A stretch of DNA of 64,000 nucleotides from Symsagittifera roscoffensis (Eukaryota > Xenacoelomorpha > Acoela > Convolutidae): the NCBI RefSeq assembly GCF_963678635.1, contig NC_087065.1:59670754-59734753 (forward strand). Reading direction: 5' to 3'. Below are positions 45,318 through 56,373 of the stretch, in pieces. The translations under genes and the position numbers were made by a program. Under the pieces are notes generated by a model that saw nothing but the letters and a program-made list of their open reading frames with translations, was not told the DNA's origin and did no database searches. How positions within the stretch are numbered: the stretch's first letter is position 1; the number at the start of each line of letters is the position of its first letter.

Positions 45318-47126
45318 TTAATCGTCTGGGAAAAAGCCGTGGCCAAAGATGTCGCGTATTATGTCTGAATTTGTTAGTAATTTTGCTAGTATGCGAAATA
45401 TGTTTTTAGTTTGGAGCAGTGGCCAAAGCAATTGAAGTGCTTTAATAGTTTTTAGTTCTTCGGTGCCTACTGCAAACTCATAAGGTGTGTTTTGAATGCG
45501 GTTATATATTTTGTGATTATATTTAGTATTGTGAATAAATTCTAATATAGGGATTTCTATAGGTTGGATAAATTCATGTGGGATAAGGAAGTGTCTGGAT
45601 TCTTCGGCATTAAAGGTGTTCGTGATGGGACAAAATATATACATTTGTGTTACTGGGTCATAATTGCGGAGGATGCCATAGAGGTTAGTATCTTTAATGC
45701 AATAGGTGAAATTAAGAAAAAATGGTGAAGTGTACTTCGAGTTAAGAAACTGAAAACGATGGTGTGGTTGTCTTGACGGAGTATGTAGATCAAATTGATT
45801 TTGTATGAAGCGATAGTATGTATATGTGTGAGTCTGTTTAGTGCGTTACATAATGTCGTGTGAACAGTGCAAATCGCGTTCATTTGGTGCAAGGAAGTGA
45901 AAGGTTAGTGAAAATAATTGAAGTTTTTCTTTAAAACTTTCGTAAGCTTGCATATCAGTTAGTGCTTCAGAAATGATGTGATCATATTTTCTATCAAAAA
46001 TATTGAGTGTGAATATATATGATGTTTTGATGAAGAATTTTTCTGTTAGTTGTGGGTTAGCGAAGCGGTCGTCATCTAAAAATTGGTCTTGATTAGTTCG
46101 GATGATATTATGGTCGTAATATTCTATTGTAAAATCGTTAGCTCGGGTTGCAGTGAATGTTTTTTTTTTAATATCCTATATAAATAAATTGTCTATGTGT
46201 TAGTGGTGTGGTGAGTCGATACAGCATATCTTTATTCTTTTCTATATCGTTATGAGTATTAGATAATGACAGGCAACGGGGATTAGTAAAATGGTAAAAT
46301 GTTGTCCAATGAAGTGTAGGCATTAAAACATGTTCATCTACAAAACTACGTGTGTCGTTAGTGTCGTTAGGTGTGTTTAAAGTATATTGTGGGAATGAAG
46401 GTAAGGTGATTGCTAGAAAATCTTTCGTGTTGGTGTGGTTTGGATGATTAATATACTCGCAGGCTGTTCCATGTTTGGTCGGGAATGGATGGTTTGGGAA
46501 TTTTCGTTTGAAAGTGCGATAAGCTCGGTGATTGCTATTTGATGATTCGGTGGATGTGGATGATTGTGCTAACAATGCAGTATAGGCTGAGGTGAGGAGG
46601 GTGTAGGAGTAGGTGGGTTTGAGGATTCTATTGTGGATGAAATTTGATTTATAGTCAGGGTGTAAGGGTGTATTAGCTGTTGTTGTAGGGTGATAAAATT
46701 ATCGAGTTCTTGGGAGATTTGGGGAGTATCGGGAGAATTAGCTGATCGGTCGGAATGAAATGGAGAATAGGTTGGGGTTACTTGTGAAGCATAAGAGGGA
46801 GTAGAAACGGACGGGAGTGGATTATTTAGTGGGATCGGTTGAAAAGGGGGCTTTGAAAAAACTGAGGAGTTGGTTTGAAAATTATTGGATTGGGATGGTT
46901 CGGAGTCTGCAAATTCGTCAGGGGTTTCTATATTAGGGTTATTAAGTTGTGAAATGGAGTATAAAACTGAAATATCTGAATTAGTATCCGAATTCATGCT
47001 TGATGTTATATTAATAGTTGGAAAATCGGGTGGCGGGAAAGCAAAAACTGGGATTATTGTGATTGGAGTGTTGAGGTTGGTTGGATGGGAATTTGAGCGG
47101 TGTAGGGATCCAAGTTGTCGGCTCAT
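45318..47126 (-). pseudogene. ORF-Z of element 2: unknown 3' gene, frameshifted
   Basis: Starts at an ATG (47126) that overlaps the env stop as ATGA. Open pieces are 47126-46569 (185 codons; Ser/Thr/Pro/Asn-rich), 46575-46168 (basic HRAYRTFKRKFPNHPF segment), 45892-45650 and 45644-45318 (108 codons; EFAVGTEELKTIKALQLLWP, ending HGFFPDD). The same order of segments as in element 1 shows it is one gene of about 600 codons. No transmembrane segment or known domain is visible. Function is unknown; candidates such as a transactivator, nuclear export factor or second structural protein are guesses. Confidence 0.6.
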
Positions 47127-49743
47127 TGTGGGCTAAAAAAATTATTATTTTGAGACTGAAAAGCGGTGGTATGGGTTTGTTCTATAATTTGTTCATTTGT
47201 ATTATCATCTTGTGAATGATGTGTCATTATATGTTGTATGGGACTTTGCGATATGTTTGGTCTAAAATTTGGGTTATGTGTTATTGCTAGGTTTCGGAAA
47301 TTACGTGGGACTAAGGATAATGGATGGTTATGTGGTAGGGGTGGCAACTGTGGTGCTGTAGGCGTTACTTCTATGTTATTATGTTCTTCGTTGTATGTGT
47401 TCTGTGTTGTCGCTATTTTTGTAATATATTCTTTGATTTGTGCGTCTAGAAGAATTTTGTTAATTGATGATGAAAAAATTCCAAAAAATCCTGCAAATAG
47501 TATGCGTGTTACACTTGCTTGTCTATTTACTTGTGTGTGTATAGCGCATGTGTTATAGATTCCTTTTAAAAGTGAAAAAAGAAATCCTATAAAGTTAAAC
47601 ATTGCGTATAGGATAGTTAATTTTTCTAAGATGTAATAGGGCCATCCTAGAAAATCGAGAATTTTGTTTTTTAGTGTAACAAAGCTAAAAATATTTATAG
47701 GTGAAATATCTTGTGGTCTGTATTTTTCACCGTTTAGATATATATAGTCTTTAATGTCTTTAAAATATCCGCTATAATCTTGTGTATAGATATCTGCAAG
47801 TCCTGCGGTTTCGGCAAGTTTGCGTAAGTTTTGGTCAATTGATTGTCTTTGTATAGTGTCCATTTGTGTTAATAATTCCTGGAATTGTTGTGTTCTAATG
47901 TGGTGTTGGATATCGGATTTTGAATATATTCCAAATGATTGTAAATCAATATTTGGGTTACGAGCAATAGCTCTAATGCTTTCGGGTGAAAATTTTTTGA
48001 GTGATTGCATTAACGTGGGGTATGGGGTAAGAAGATAATATTTATCTTCATCAGGGTTCAATTGTACTACATTGTGGCTTTTTTCTGATCCACATGGGAC
48101 TGCGGTATCCCAAAAATATGTTCGTCTTGAAAGTGTGTCAACAAAATGTACTTTATTTTTATAAAAGATAGGGATTCTTTTATAGCATCTTTTATCTTCA
48201 AAAACATATACTGGTGACACTTTTTTTTGGTACAAGTATAAAACAATAAAATGTTTCCTTCGTAGTCTAAAAAATTTGATCTATTTCCTGATAGTAAATA
48301 TCCTGCGTAGGGTATTTTTAACACTGCTAGTGAAAGTGATTGTAGGATTTGTGTCCTTTCTAATTCGCATAGTTGGTGAAGTGTTTCTAATTCGGAGAGT
48401 GACATTTCTTAAAAAATTCGACTAATCGTGTAGTCTAACTTCATATCTAAGTGGATATCATAGTGGATATTACCAAAATAAGAATTATTCATTAGTGATG
48501 GTTCTTGTAAACGTGTGCTTCTAGTGTCATGTGGCTTTAGATGTCCACCAGGTTGACCATTACTTTTTTGAAAGTTAACTGGTATATATGATGTTCCTTC
48601 GTGTAGAGGATGACCTGTGGCATAAGGGTCAATTTTTATTTTTCCAGTGGTCATGTCGAAGCCTTTTTTGTATTCAACTAATATTTCAGAATATTGTGTT
48701 TTGTGAAGTGGGTTTCTGTATTTGCATGCGATTTCTGTTTCTTGATATATTTGAAAACGTGTTAATTTATTTTCTATATTATGGATATTTCGAAAATCAG
48801 TACTTTGTTTTCGTGATGGATGGACTTGTTCATATGGAATTGATTGTACAAAATATTTTTCGTGAAATTTTATCATTCGAGCGTGTATTTTTGCTACTTG
48901 AAATGTTTTACATGTCTCTTCGGGAAACCTTACAATTGTTGCTTGTGTCCGTGTTGTAGGATCACAATAACCTTGATCGTTTTTACAAGGTAGTCTAATT
49001 CCTTGATAGATCATTGTGTTGTCAGATAAATCTCGTTTGAGTTGTATTTTTTCGAGTTAAATTTTCCAATCGAAAAACATTATTTCTTGATATCCTTTAT
49101 TTTTTGTGTCTGCTTTGCAGTTTGATGGATTATTTATACCAATGTATGGTATCCAGTGCTTATCGTGTATGTCATAAGTTAATCTTCCGTGTGCGCCGTT
49201 GTATGGGCATTTTTCATCTAGTTTTATGTGTCCTTGATATCTTTCAAGTTCTGCTTGATGTACAGAATCGGCAAAGACTTGAAAATATACTATTTTTCTG
49301 TCGGTGTTTTTATTTCTTGTGATGTTTAATCTGAGTAGCTCGTTTTTACAATCATCGGGATTTAGATGTAGAAGTCGTTCTATATTACTTTGGTCGAATG
49401 ATTCGTGCTCAAGTCGGTTTTTATTTCCGTTTGAAACTTGTGAACAATGTACTTTCTTTTCGGAAAAGGTTGCTGTAAATTTAAATCCTATGACTGTTGT
49501 TGCTCGGGCTTTTGAATATAGTGTCGCTATTACATTTGTAGTTTCTATAGCTTGTGGTTCCGTTTCGCATTGTGATACTTGATTTATTGCATATTTGTGT
49601 AGTGTTTTTTGTTCATTTTCTTCACAATCGTAATGTGTTATTAATAAGTCTTGGGGTCCTGGGCGGGGAGAAGGATTTATGTTCTGATCGGAGATTATTA
49701 GAAAACAGAGTTGGAGAAATATCAATATTTTTAGAATATACAT
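47123..49743 (-). pseudogene. env: env-like glycoprotein of element 2, broken
   Basis: The start codon is present (49743). The first ~19 residues (MYILKILIFLQLCFLIISD) look like a signal peptide, and a Cys-containing ectodomain follows. A C-terminal membrane segment lies at about residues 205-224 of the last open piece (TILYAMFNFIGFLFSLLKG), with a second hydrophobic patch (~242-256) and a tail of more than 100 residues rich in Pro/Asn/Gln. Open pieces are 49743-49057, 49014-48409, 48405-48067 and 48235-47123, separated by two in-frame stops and one shift in an A run near 48230. The fusion class is not clear. Together with element 1 it proves that the family carried an envelope gene. Confidence 0.7.
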
Positions 49744-51061
49744 GTGTATGATAATCCTGAGTACGGGTTATAAAATGTGATGTAACCAATTGTCTTTTTG
49801 GTATATCTGTCGTATTTATATATTACTTCAGTTGTTATAAATGGTGGTGGTAGCGATTGAGCTGTTATATTTGGTGGGTTTAATGGGTAAGGATGTTGAG
49901 CAATATTGTTTATTTTAACCGTGATTTCAAATTTTAATTGTAGACTATTTTGTTGGAGTATTTGGATGTTATGGTCACGAATGTCTTCGTGGATGTCTTG
50001 TCTATACTGTAGTCTATGGAGTGCCCAGTTGTGGAGTCGGTTACTTTCCGGGTGTTGTCCAAATAATGGTGGGGGTGCTGTGAACGTGTTCCAATCTAAT
50101 CTTAAAGGGATATTTGTTGATGATTGTTCTCGATATCTAGCGTCGAGGTTATTTGGAAAATTTAGGGGGAAAGGCGTCGGTGAAATCTGGCTTATTGATG
50201 GTGTTGACGGTAGTGATAATGTTTCTGGTAGTGATGATGATGTTGTTGTATCCGTAGAAATATCTATTGGGTCATTTATTAAATTTGGTTCACCTTGTGT
50301 GAATGATTGTGTTGTCCAATATGGTAGTCGTGATGTTTGGTTTGGGGGTTAAAGGGATTTTCACCTATTTGTTCAGATGTTGGTGTTGAACCTAAGTAAT
50401 CTGAGGGTATAATTGAGGTTCTACGTTGTGAAAGAAGTGTAGGGGTTTCCGGTAATATGCTAATTGGGTTTTCTGGAGTACTTGGTGATGGGGATTGGGG
50501 TATATCAAAATGAACTCGGGGGGTTTGAAAATTTCTATTTCGTCGTGGATGTATAATTTGTCTATTTATTTCAACTGTATTTTGGTTTTGACTAATATTT
50601 CTTATTCTACTTAATTCTTGTGGTAGTTTTGGGTACAAGTTATATGTTGGTTCACTTAGAGGTGCCTGTCGCTACACTGGTTCTAATGGTTCAGATAAGC
50701 GAGCGTGTCGTTCTTCAAAAGTATATGGGTTATCTTGGAAAGAAATTCGTCTAGATGTTTGGGGGTTTTGGGTAGTTGTAGGTATTGTCGGGTTTTCTTG
50801 GGATGTTGTCGGTGAAGACTGACTGTGTGATTGTTGGTTAGCAATTTTTGAGGGTTTTTTGATTGATTTCTTTTGGTGAAAAAATTTATGTATATTGTAG
50901 TATTCTTCAAGAAAAAGAATTAAAAGGATTGTTGCTAAGGCGAATGTTATGATTGCCTTCTTTATACATTTGCATATTGTCAATATTAGGGATGATAAAA
51001 ATGTTATAAAAATTACAAATAGTAAAAAAGTATCTGTTGTACTAAAAATGGTTCGTATCAA
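49731..51061 (-). pseudogene. ORF-X of element 2: two-TM hairpin plus Pro/Ser/Thr-rich tail
   Basis: The N-terminal 129 codons (51061-50672) are open. TM1 spans about residues 11-30, a CKC turn 30-32 and TM2 36-51, followed by a Ser/Thr/Gln/Pro-rich stretch. An in-frame stop near 50674 and a one-base shift near 50350 break it; the sense continues (open 50638-50279) to a stop at 49731-49733. That end overlaps the env ATG by 13 nt. The original gene was ~440 codons. The CKC next to the first TM segment could be a lipidation or metal site. I know no retroelement family with this protein. Confidence 0.6.
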
Positions 51062-51859
51062 TTAAATAAATTTTGGGTTTTCGTACCTGTGAATATGGTC
51101 AATGACTTGGGAAAGTTGGAGATATATTTCAAATAGGGAGTAGAAAATTTAAAAAAATATTGCAAAAAATGATTAAAATTTTTATAAAAGCTTCAAAAGT
51201 ATCAAAGAGAAATATGAATAAAAGTTTAAGTATTGTTAAAAAGTTTATGAAAATGTTGAAAATTGTGTTGATTGATCGAGAGAAGAGCATTTAAGAAATG
51301 GCTTCTTGGTCGAATATTTTTTGTTGTTTGGGGCAATTTTCAAGTGTGGTTGAATTATTTATTGATTTTTTGACAAGTGGGTTGAGTTTTGTGAAAAGTT
51401 GTTAGGGGAAAATATTGTTGATCTTTGCGTTATTAGATAAGGGAGGGTTATGATATTATGGTGGTATTTAATTTAGTTGTCAAGTTTGAGTGGTTTGCTT
51501 ATTTTTGACCTGGAGGTTGTAAAGTTATAGTTATAGATATGCCTGGAGTTTGATATTTTTCGTCTAATTGGTTTGTGCTAGAGTTATAGAAGGTGACGGG
51601 TTGAATGAATCCTATTGGCTAATTTTGAACTAGAATCGCTGCGTGTTTGCAGCATGTTATTTCGACATCAAAAAAAGTTCAAAATGTTTCAGAGGTGTAA
51701 ATATTTAAATTTAAAAATTAAAGCTGTTTTTGAAATTCAACTTTCTCTAATATTTTAGATTGTGGGATGAATGTTTTGTAGTTTTTACGTGGTTGATTTC
51801 TAAGTCGTGACGACTCTCTATGTTCTGATTTCTCGACTTGTTCTTGGGGTATAATTTTT
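51062..51859 (-). other. Non-coding gap between pol and ORF-X (element 2)
   Basis: About 0.8 kb with no conserved open frame. Just before the ORF-X start the minus strand reads ATATTCACAG followed by GTACG (about 51081-51095), matching the candidate acceptor in element 1. Confidence 0.5.
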
Positions 51860-52951
51860 TTATATCATTTTTCTGTTTTTCCTTTCTTTTTGAGGTACTT
51901 TTTTATCTATCTTTTTTGTATTGTTTTGGTTTGTAGTTAGTTTTTTATTTTGTTTTTCAAGGTGAATGTCATTTTGTTCATTTATTTCATTTTCCGTATG
52001 TGGGTAGTTTTGAATAACTTTTAAACCTGTGAAAGAATATAATTGAGTTAGTTCGCGTAGTGCGTATTCTTTTGGGTAGTAAGGCAATAGATTGTTTCTA
52101 TGTTGAACAATTTCTTTTTGGTCTGAATCGGTGATTATATATGTTACGTCAGTGGGTTTGGCGATTATTTGGTATGGTCCTTTACGAAGGGGTTGTAATT
52201 TTTTAGAAATTCCTTTTTGTGTTTTAAAATTAGGTATTAAGACAAATGGTCCAATTTTTAAATCTGAGGCTGGTGTAAAGCGTGAATTTATTTGTTCGTT
52301 AATGTTTTGCCTTTGTAACAATTTTTTTGTTACTCTTTGGTAAATTTCATTGTGTTTTTTATCTCTATTTAAAGTCCATTCGGTGTGTGTACCGGAGGCT
52401 AACTTAAGTATTTGTGGGTGATGAAAATGATCTTCATCATGCGTGTGTAAAGGTAGGTTATAACAAACTGAGTCTTTATTCGGTTGGCAATGACCTTGTG
52501 TATTTTTATGAGAGTTTGCTATAAACATAATTGGTTTACGTGGCTTTTTATTAAAAACCATTTCGTATGGTGACATTCCTAGAGTTGTCGTAATTTGTGA
52601 ATTATATGCTAAGGGAAATAATTTTACATCTGCTGACCATTCTGTGTATCTTTTATCATTTCCATTGATGATACATCTAAGATATTCTTGTAGTGAACGG
52701 TTCATACCTTCGACTAAACCGTTTGTCCAAGGTGCATGAGATGTACGCGGTTTGTGCTTAATGTTGTATAGATGACATAGTGTGATGATTTCATTATTTA
52801 TGAATTCTGTACCGTTGTCTGTAACTAAAATTTCGGGTAATCCGAATTTGGCTATCCAGTGTTCATAAAGTGTTGTGTAAGAATAATAAGCGTTACAATG
52901 TGGTACTGGGTTGAGTGCTACATAATGTGTAAATGCGTCAACAATTACCAT
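51860..52951 (-). CDS. pol: Integrase core and C-terminal domain (element 2, partial)
   Basis: The 363-codon open frame contains the full D,D35E core: Asp5 (VIVDAFTHY), Asp45 (VTDNGTEF) and Glu81 (TNGLVEGMNRSL), with exactly 35 residues between the last two. A GPY/F module follows at about residues 258-300 (LRKGPYQII ... HRNNLLPYYP), typical of Ty3/gypsy integrases, then a charged Asn/Lys-rich tail. It would insert the DNA copy into host chromatin. The true frame begins upstream, but stops separate it from the zinc domain. This part is intact here and almost wholly deleted in element 1. Confidence 0.85.
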   Translation of the reverse strand: MVIVDAFTHYVALNPVPHCNAYYSYTTLYEHWIAKFGLPEILVTDNGTEFINNEIITLCHLYNIKHKPRTSHAPWTNGLVEGMNRSLQEYLRCIINGNDKRYTEWSADVKLFPLAYNSQITTTLGMSPYEMVFNKKPRKPIMFIANSHKNTQGHCQPNKDSVCYNLPLHTHDEDHFHHPQILKLASGTHTEWTLNRDKKHNEIYQRVTKKLLQRQNINEQINSRFTPASDLKIGPFVLIPNFKTQKGISKKLQPLRKGPYQIIAKPTDVTYIITDSDQKEIVQHRNNLLPYYPKEYALRELTQLYSFTGLKVIQNYPHTENEINEQNDIHLEKQNKKLTTNQNNTKKIDKKVPQKERKNRKMI

Positions 52952-53089
52952 AATGTAGGAGTTTCCTTCAGAGGATGGTGAAATTGGTCCTTTTGTATCG
53001 AATGAAATACGGTGGTTAAAATATAAACTTTGTCCTTTAAAATCTTGTTTTTGTGCTATTTGTTTTTGATTTGGATAAGGTTTATTTAG

Positions 53090-54181
53090 CTAACATACTA
53101 TACAATCATTGCATGGTACTTTTATCCAAATTGGTGCATTTGGGAAATAAAAATTTTGTGTAAAATTCGAATATGTTTTCTCTGATCCAGAGTGTCCTTT
53201 ATTGTTTTGTGTATGTGAAATGTTAAAAGCTATTAGAATCATACTTAAAGGGAGACAGGGAACTGTAGAATCATTTAAGTGATATTCTAGAAGGTCTGTG
53301 TTTTCATTAATTGTTGTATTATTAAATTTTCGAAAATATCGGAGGAGTGATTTATTTCCTAAAATTGTGGTATTTGCCTTTACGGGCTTAGTTTTGTATT
53401 TGTGCCATGATTTTAGTTGTCTAATTACTGGGTCAAGATTTTGATATTGTTTCAAGACATTAATTGTAATTTTATCTGTTGGAGGGAGAAAAATGTTTTC
53501 AATTTCTAATTTAGATAAACGAATTGTGTCAAGTGGGTCATGGAGGTCAAAAACTTGATTTATTGTGTATTTTGAATCATTTGTTTGTGGTCCTGATAAA
53601 TTAATTTTATCAGTTAAATTTTCTTTTTCAATTAACGGAAAAAGGTCTTTTTTATGCGAGTGGTGTTTTATTCGTTTTTGTTGGGTGTTATTTTTTATCC
53701 ATTGTGAGTATGGAATTGGTTTGAAAGTTGATGTTCCAAGTAGATCAACTTCGTAGTGATTATTTTGGCAATCTAAGTAAAGTGGGAAGTGTTGTAGATT
53801 ATTTATTTGTGATTGTTCAATGTCAGTTTTTACTGCATATTTGCATTCTAGTCGGGGCGATGTTTCGTCTTTTGCAAGGTAAAATTTTATATTTTTGGGT
53901 ATTTCAACTGTAGTTTTTCGTGTAAGTAATTCAGGTGGTGTATTTCGACTTAATGTATCTGATAATGCAAGATTCTTTCCTGCTGTCCAAACTATATGTA
54001 AGTTTGGAAATTTCATTAGTATTAATTGAAATCTATAAACTCGGTGATTAGGATTTGACTTTTGTGTAAAGAGAAAAATGATTGGTTTGTGATTTGTGAA
54101 TAGAACTGTTGGATGTTTTGATCCAAGTATCAGAAATTCATATTCTGTAAGTGTATAAATTATAGCTGTACATTCTCTCAT
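53090..54181 (-). CDS. pol: RNase H C-terminus, tether and integrase HHCC (element 2, partial)
   Basis: The frame opens with ECTAIIYTLTEYEF, carrying the catalytic Glu, and continues through TNHKPIIFLF (usual TDHKP, so a catalytic Asp is Asn here) and GKNLALSDTLSR. After ~200 residues of Lys/Asn-rich linker comes the integrase zinc-binding domain: His-x6-His (HTQNNKGH) and Cys-x2-Cys (CNDC). It ends at an in-frame stop at 53090, directly after the zinc site; the same polyprotein frame resumes in the core. Confidence 0.8.
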   Translation of the reverse strand: MRECTAIIYTLTEYEFLILGSKHPTVLFTNHKPIIFLFTQKSNPNHRVYRFQLILMKFPNLHIVWTAGKNLALSDTLSRNTPPELLTRKTTVEIPKNIKFYLAKDETSPRLECKYAVKTDIEQSQINNLQHFPLYLDCQNNHYEVDLLGTSTFKPIPYSQWIKNNTQQKRIKHHSHKKDLFPLIEKENLTDKINLSGPQTNDSKYTINQVFDLHDPLDTIRLSKLEIENIFLPPTDKITINVLKQYQNLDPVIRQLKSWHKYKTKPVKANTTILGNKSLLRYFRKFNNTTINENTDLLEYHLNDSTVPCLPLSMILIAFNISHTQNNKGHSGSEKTYSNFTQNFYFPNAPIWIKVPCNDCIVC

Positions 54182-54507
54182 TCTCTCATTAGAGTTGAGA
54201 GTCGTAGCTCTGCTTGAGTGAATAATCGGAAATTTGCTGATATAAGGTTCTTTTTATTTGTACCACTGTGCAATTGTAGTAATGCTGCGCCGATGCCAAA
54301 ATTTGAAGCATCGCACATTGCATAGAATGGTTGATTTGGATCTGGGATTGTGTTTGAAATTTGTTCAGTTAAAAGTTTTTTAATTTCTTCAAATCTTGTT
54401 TGATGTTCAGTGGTCCATTCAAAATTATTTTGTTGTCTGAGGATATTATAGAATGGTCTTAAATATAATTGCATTTTGTAAACGTACTTGCCTAAGAAAT
54501 TTAACAT
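54178..54507 (-). CDS. pol: RT thumb/connection and RNase H start (element 2, partial)
   Basis: Contains the RT C-terminal phrase LNFLGKYVYKMQLYLRPFYNIL. The RNase H beginning follows (FYAMCDASNFGIGAALLQ, first catalytic Asp). The frame ends at an 8-bp tandem microduplication ('gagaatga' on the minus strand, ~54175-54190), which shifts it relative to the following frame. Confidence 0.8.
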   Translation of the reverse strand: MLNFLGKYVYKMQLYLRPFYNILRQQNNFEWTTEHQTRFEEIKKLLTEQISNTIPDPNQPFYAMCDASNFGIGAALLQLHSGTNKKNLISANFRLFTQAELRLSTLMRE

Positions 54508-54578
54508 TCCAAGGAATTCTTGGATTTTCTTTTTGTTTGTTGGTGGTTGAAGTTTTTGAATAGCATCAATGCGTGATT

Positions 54579-55385
54579 TTAATGGAGTGATTGTGTTTCT
54601 ATATTATGTCCTAAAAATTTAAGTGTTAAAAAGAAGTGTGATTTATCGGGGGCGGCCTTCAGATTTTCGTTCTGAAGTATTTTATGATAGTGTTCTAAAA
54701 CTGCAAACATTTCTTCTTTTGTCTGTGATTGCATAAAAACATCGTCTAAATAGGTGATTGCGTTTTTCTTAAGTATTAGTGGTCTAAAAATTTTGCTCAT
54801 AAAAGCTGAAAATGCTGCTGGTCCTATGGATATTCCATAGAATAGGCGGTTGAATTCATATTGTTGATTTCCAATAACAAATTGTGTTAAACGTCGTGAT
54901 TGTTCATCTAGTAGCATTTGATTGTATGCACTATTCATATCTGCGGTTGTAAAGTATTTTCCGTTTATTTTTGTTAAAATAACTTGTATTGGTTCAATAG
55001 GCCAATTGCATTTTGATTCGTCTATTAGTGAATTGAGATATCTAGCGTTTAAAACTATTTTTAATGATTCTCCTTTTGCTAGGATTATAACAGGGTTAAT
55101 AAATGTGTTACCTTTTGGTTGTTCTTTTGTGTTTACTGGTGAGATAATTTTGTATTTTTCTAAAATATCCAGTAATCTATTTACCTTATCGTGTAAATGA
55201 ATTGGTGCTTTTCTTGCTCTTTGTTTTTTGAAAACTGCGTCAGGTTTTAACGGGAGATGTAGTGATGAACTGATTTTCCCAACATCAAATTTTGATGTTG
55301 CGTAGACTGTTGAATATTTTAACAGTTGTTTTGCTAGTTTGTCAAATTCGATTTGTGTGATTTGCGAGTGTTCAAAGTTAAACAT
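54579..55385 (-). CDS. pol: Reverse transcriptase (element 2, partial)
   Basis: A 268-codon open frame covers most of RT. It has the N-terminal motif LHLPLKPDAVFKK, INPVIILAK, TADMNSAYNQM (first catalytic Asp at ~149), LFYGISIGPAAF and YLDDVF (Asp pair at 214-215), then FLGHNIE, after which a frameshift ends it (HNIETQSLH). This is a near-complete catalytic core and the best sequence in the window for placing the family by phylogeny. Confidence 0.85.
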   Translation of the reverse strand: MFNFEHSQITQIEFDKLAKQLLKYSTVYATSKFDVGKISSSLHLPLKPDAVFKKQRARKAPIHLHDKVNRLLDILEKYKIISPVNTKEQPKGNTFINPVIILAKGESLKIVLNARYLNSLIDESKCNWPIEPIQVILTKINGKYFTTADMNSAYNQMLLDEQSRRLTQFVIGNQQYEFNRLFYGISIGPAAFSAFMSKIFRPLILKKNAITYLDDVFMQSQTKEEMFAVLEHYHKILQNENLKAAPDKSHFFLTLKFLGHNIETQSLH

Positions 55386-56373
55386 CGTTAAAAATTGTTG
55401 TTGTTCTTTTGTGTAATTTGTTAAATTGAATGTTGGTTTAAAATATGGTGTTTTTGTGAAATAATCTGTGTTCCTCTTTTCATTGCTTATTATGTTATTT
55501 ATGGATAGTTCCTCGTTAAGAATTGTGGATTGACAAATATCTAATAATTGGAGTATATTATTTACGCGGTATGCTTTTTCATGTACGTGTGATATTGTAG
55601 CGTTTGTTTTGCAATATCCTAAAAGTCCTAAGGGTAAATGTTACTTGATACGGTGTATTGTTATACACATGTAACGAAATGATGTCTGAATTCATTTTTT
55701 TCAAATATTTTATAGATGAAGTCGTGATTTTGAAAAACTTATGAATAGGTTTAAACTCAAAGTCTGACTTAAAGAGTTGTTGTTTATTTTGACTTTTATC
55801 ATATTGGTGAACTTGTTTTATTGAAAAATTATATATATTTCCTGATAGTGGTTTCAGGTGTTTCCGTTGTTGGTTCTAAATTGGATAAAATTTTGAAAAG
55901 AATGGTGGTTGTTTATTTAATCTTTGAAAAAATGTTAGAGCTGTATTTTTTGTTTTTGTGTACTTGTCTTTGATTAGTATTTTACTATTCAAGATGTTGA
56001 TTGTTGGTATATATTTAGATATAAATGGTATACCAATGATATTGTGTTTAATATCAGTGGTATGAAATATTTGTTTAAATGGTTTGTTTAGAATTTTATT
56101 TTGCTCCATTGTTCTTGTGGGGAGGAGGAATAATTCGACTTTTCCATAATTTACTAATGTTGATACTTGTGCTGTTGCTATTTTACTAGAGGTTGCAAGA
56201 GGCGTTAATTTTGGATGTAATGTTTTGATTTCATTCCATGTGGGAATGTTAATTATGTTTGATTCTGCTCCTGAATCAATTAATAAATCAATTTCAAGAT
56301 CTGGTGGTTGAAATTCTTTGGTTCTTGGACTTTCTAAGAGAAATGGTATTGTCCAAATTTTTTCTCTGGGTTG
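55386..56373 (-). pseudogene. pol: Protease and protease-RT linker (element 2), broken
   Basis: The protease active site (LIDSGAESNII, minus sense near 56250-56285) lies just downstream of the stop that ends the gag frame at 56374. A 77-codon open piece (55876-56109) covers the following linker and ends at an in-frame stop; shifts near 55590-55650 separate it from RT. Corresponds to 17500-18450 of element 1. Confidence 0.7.
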
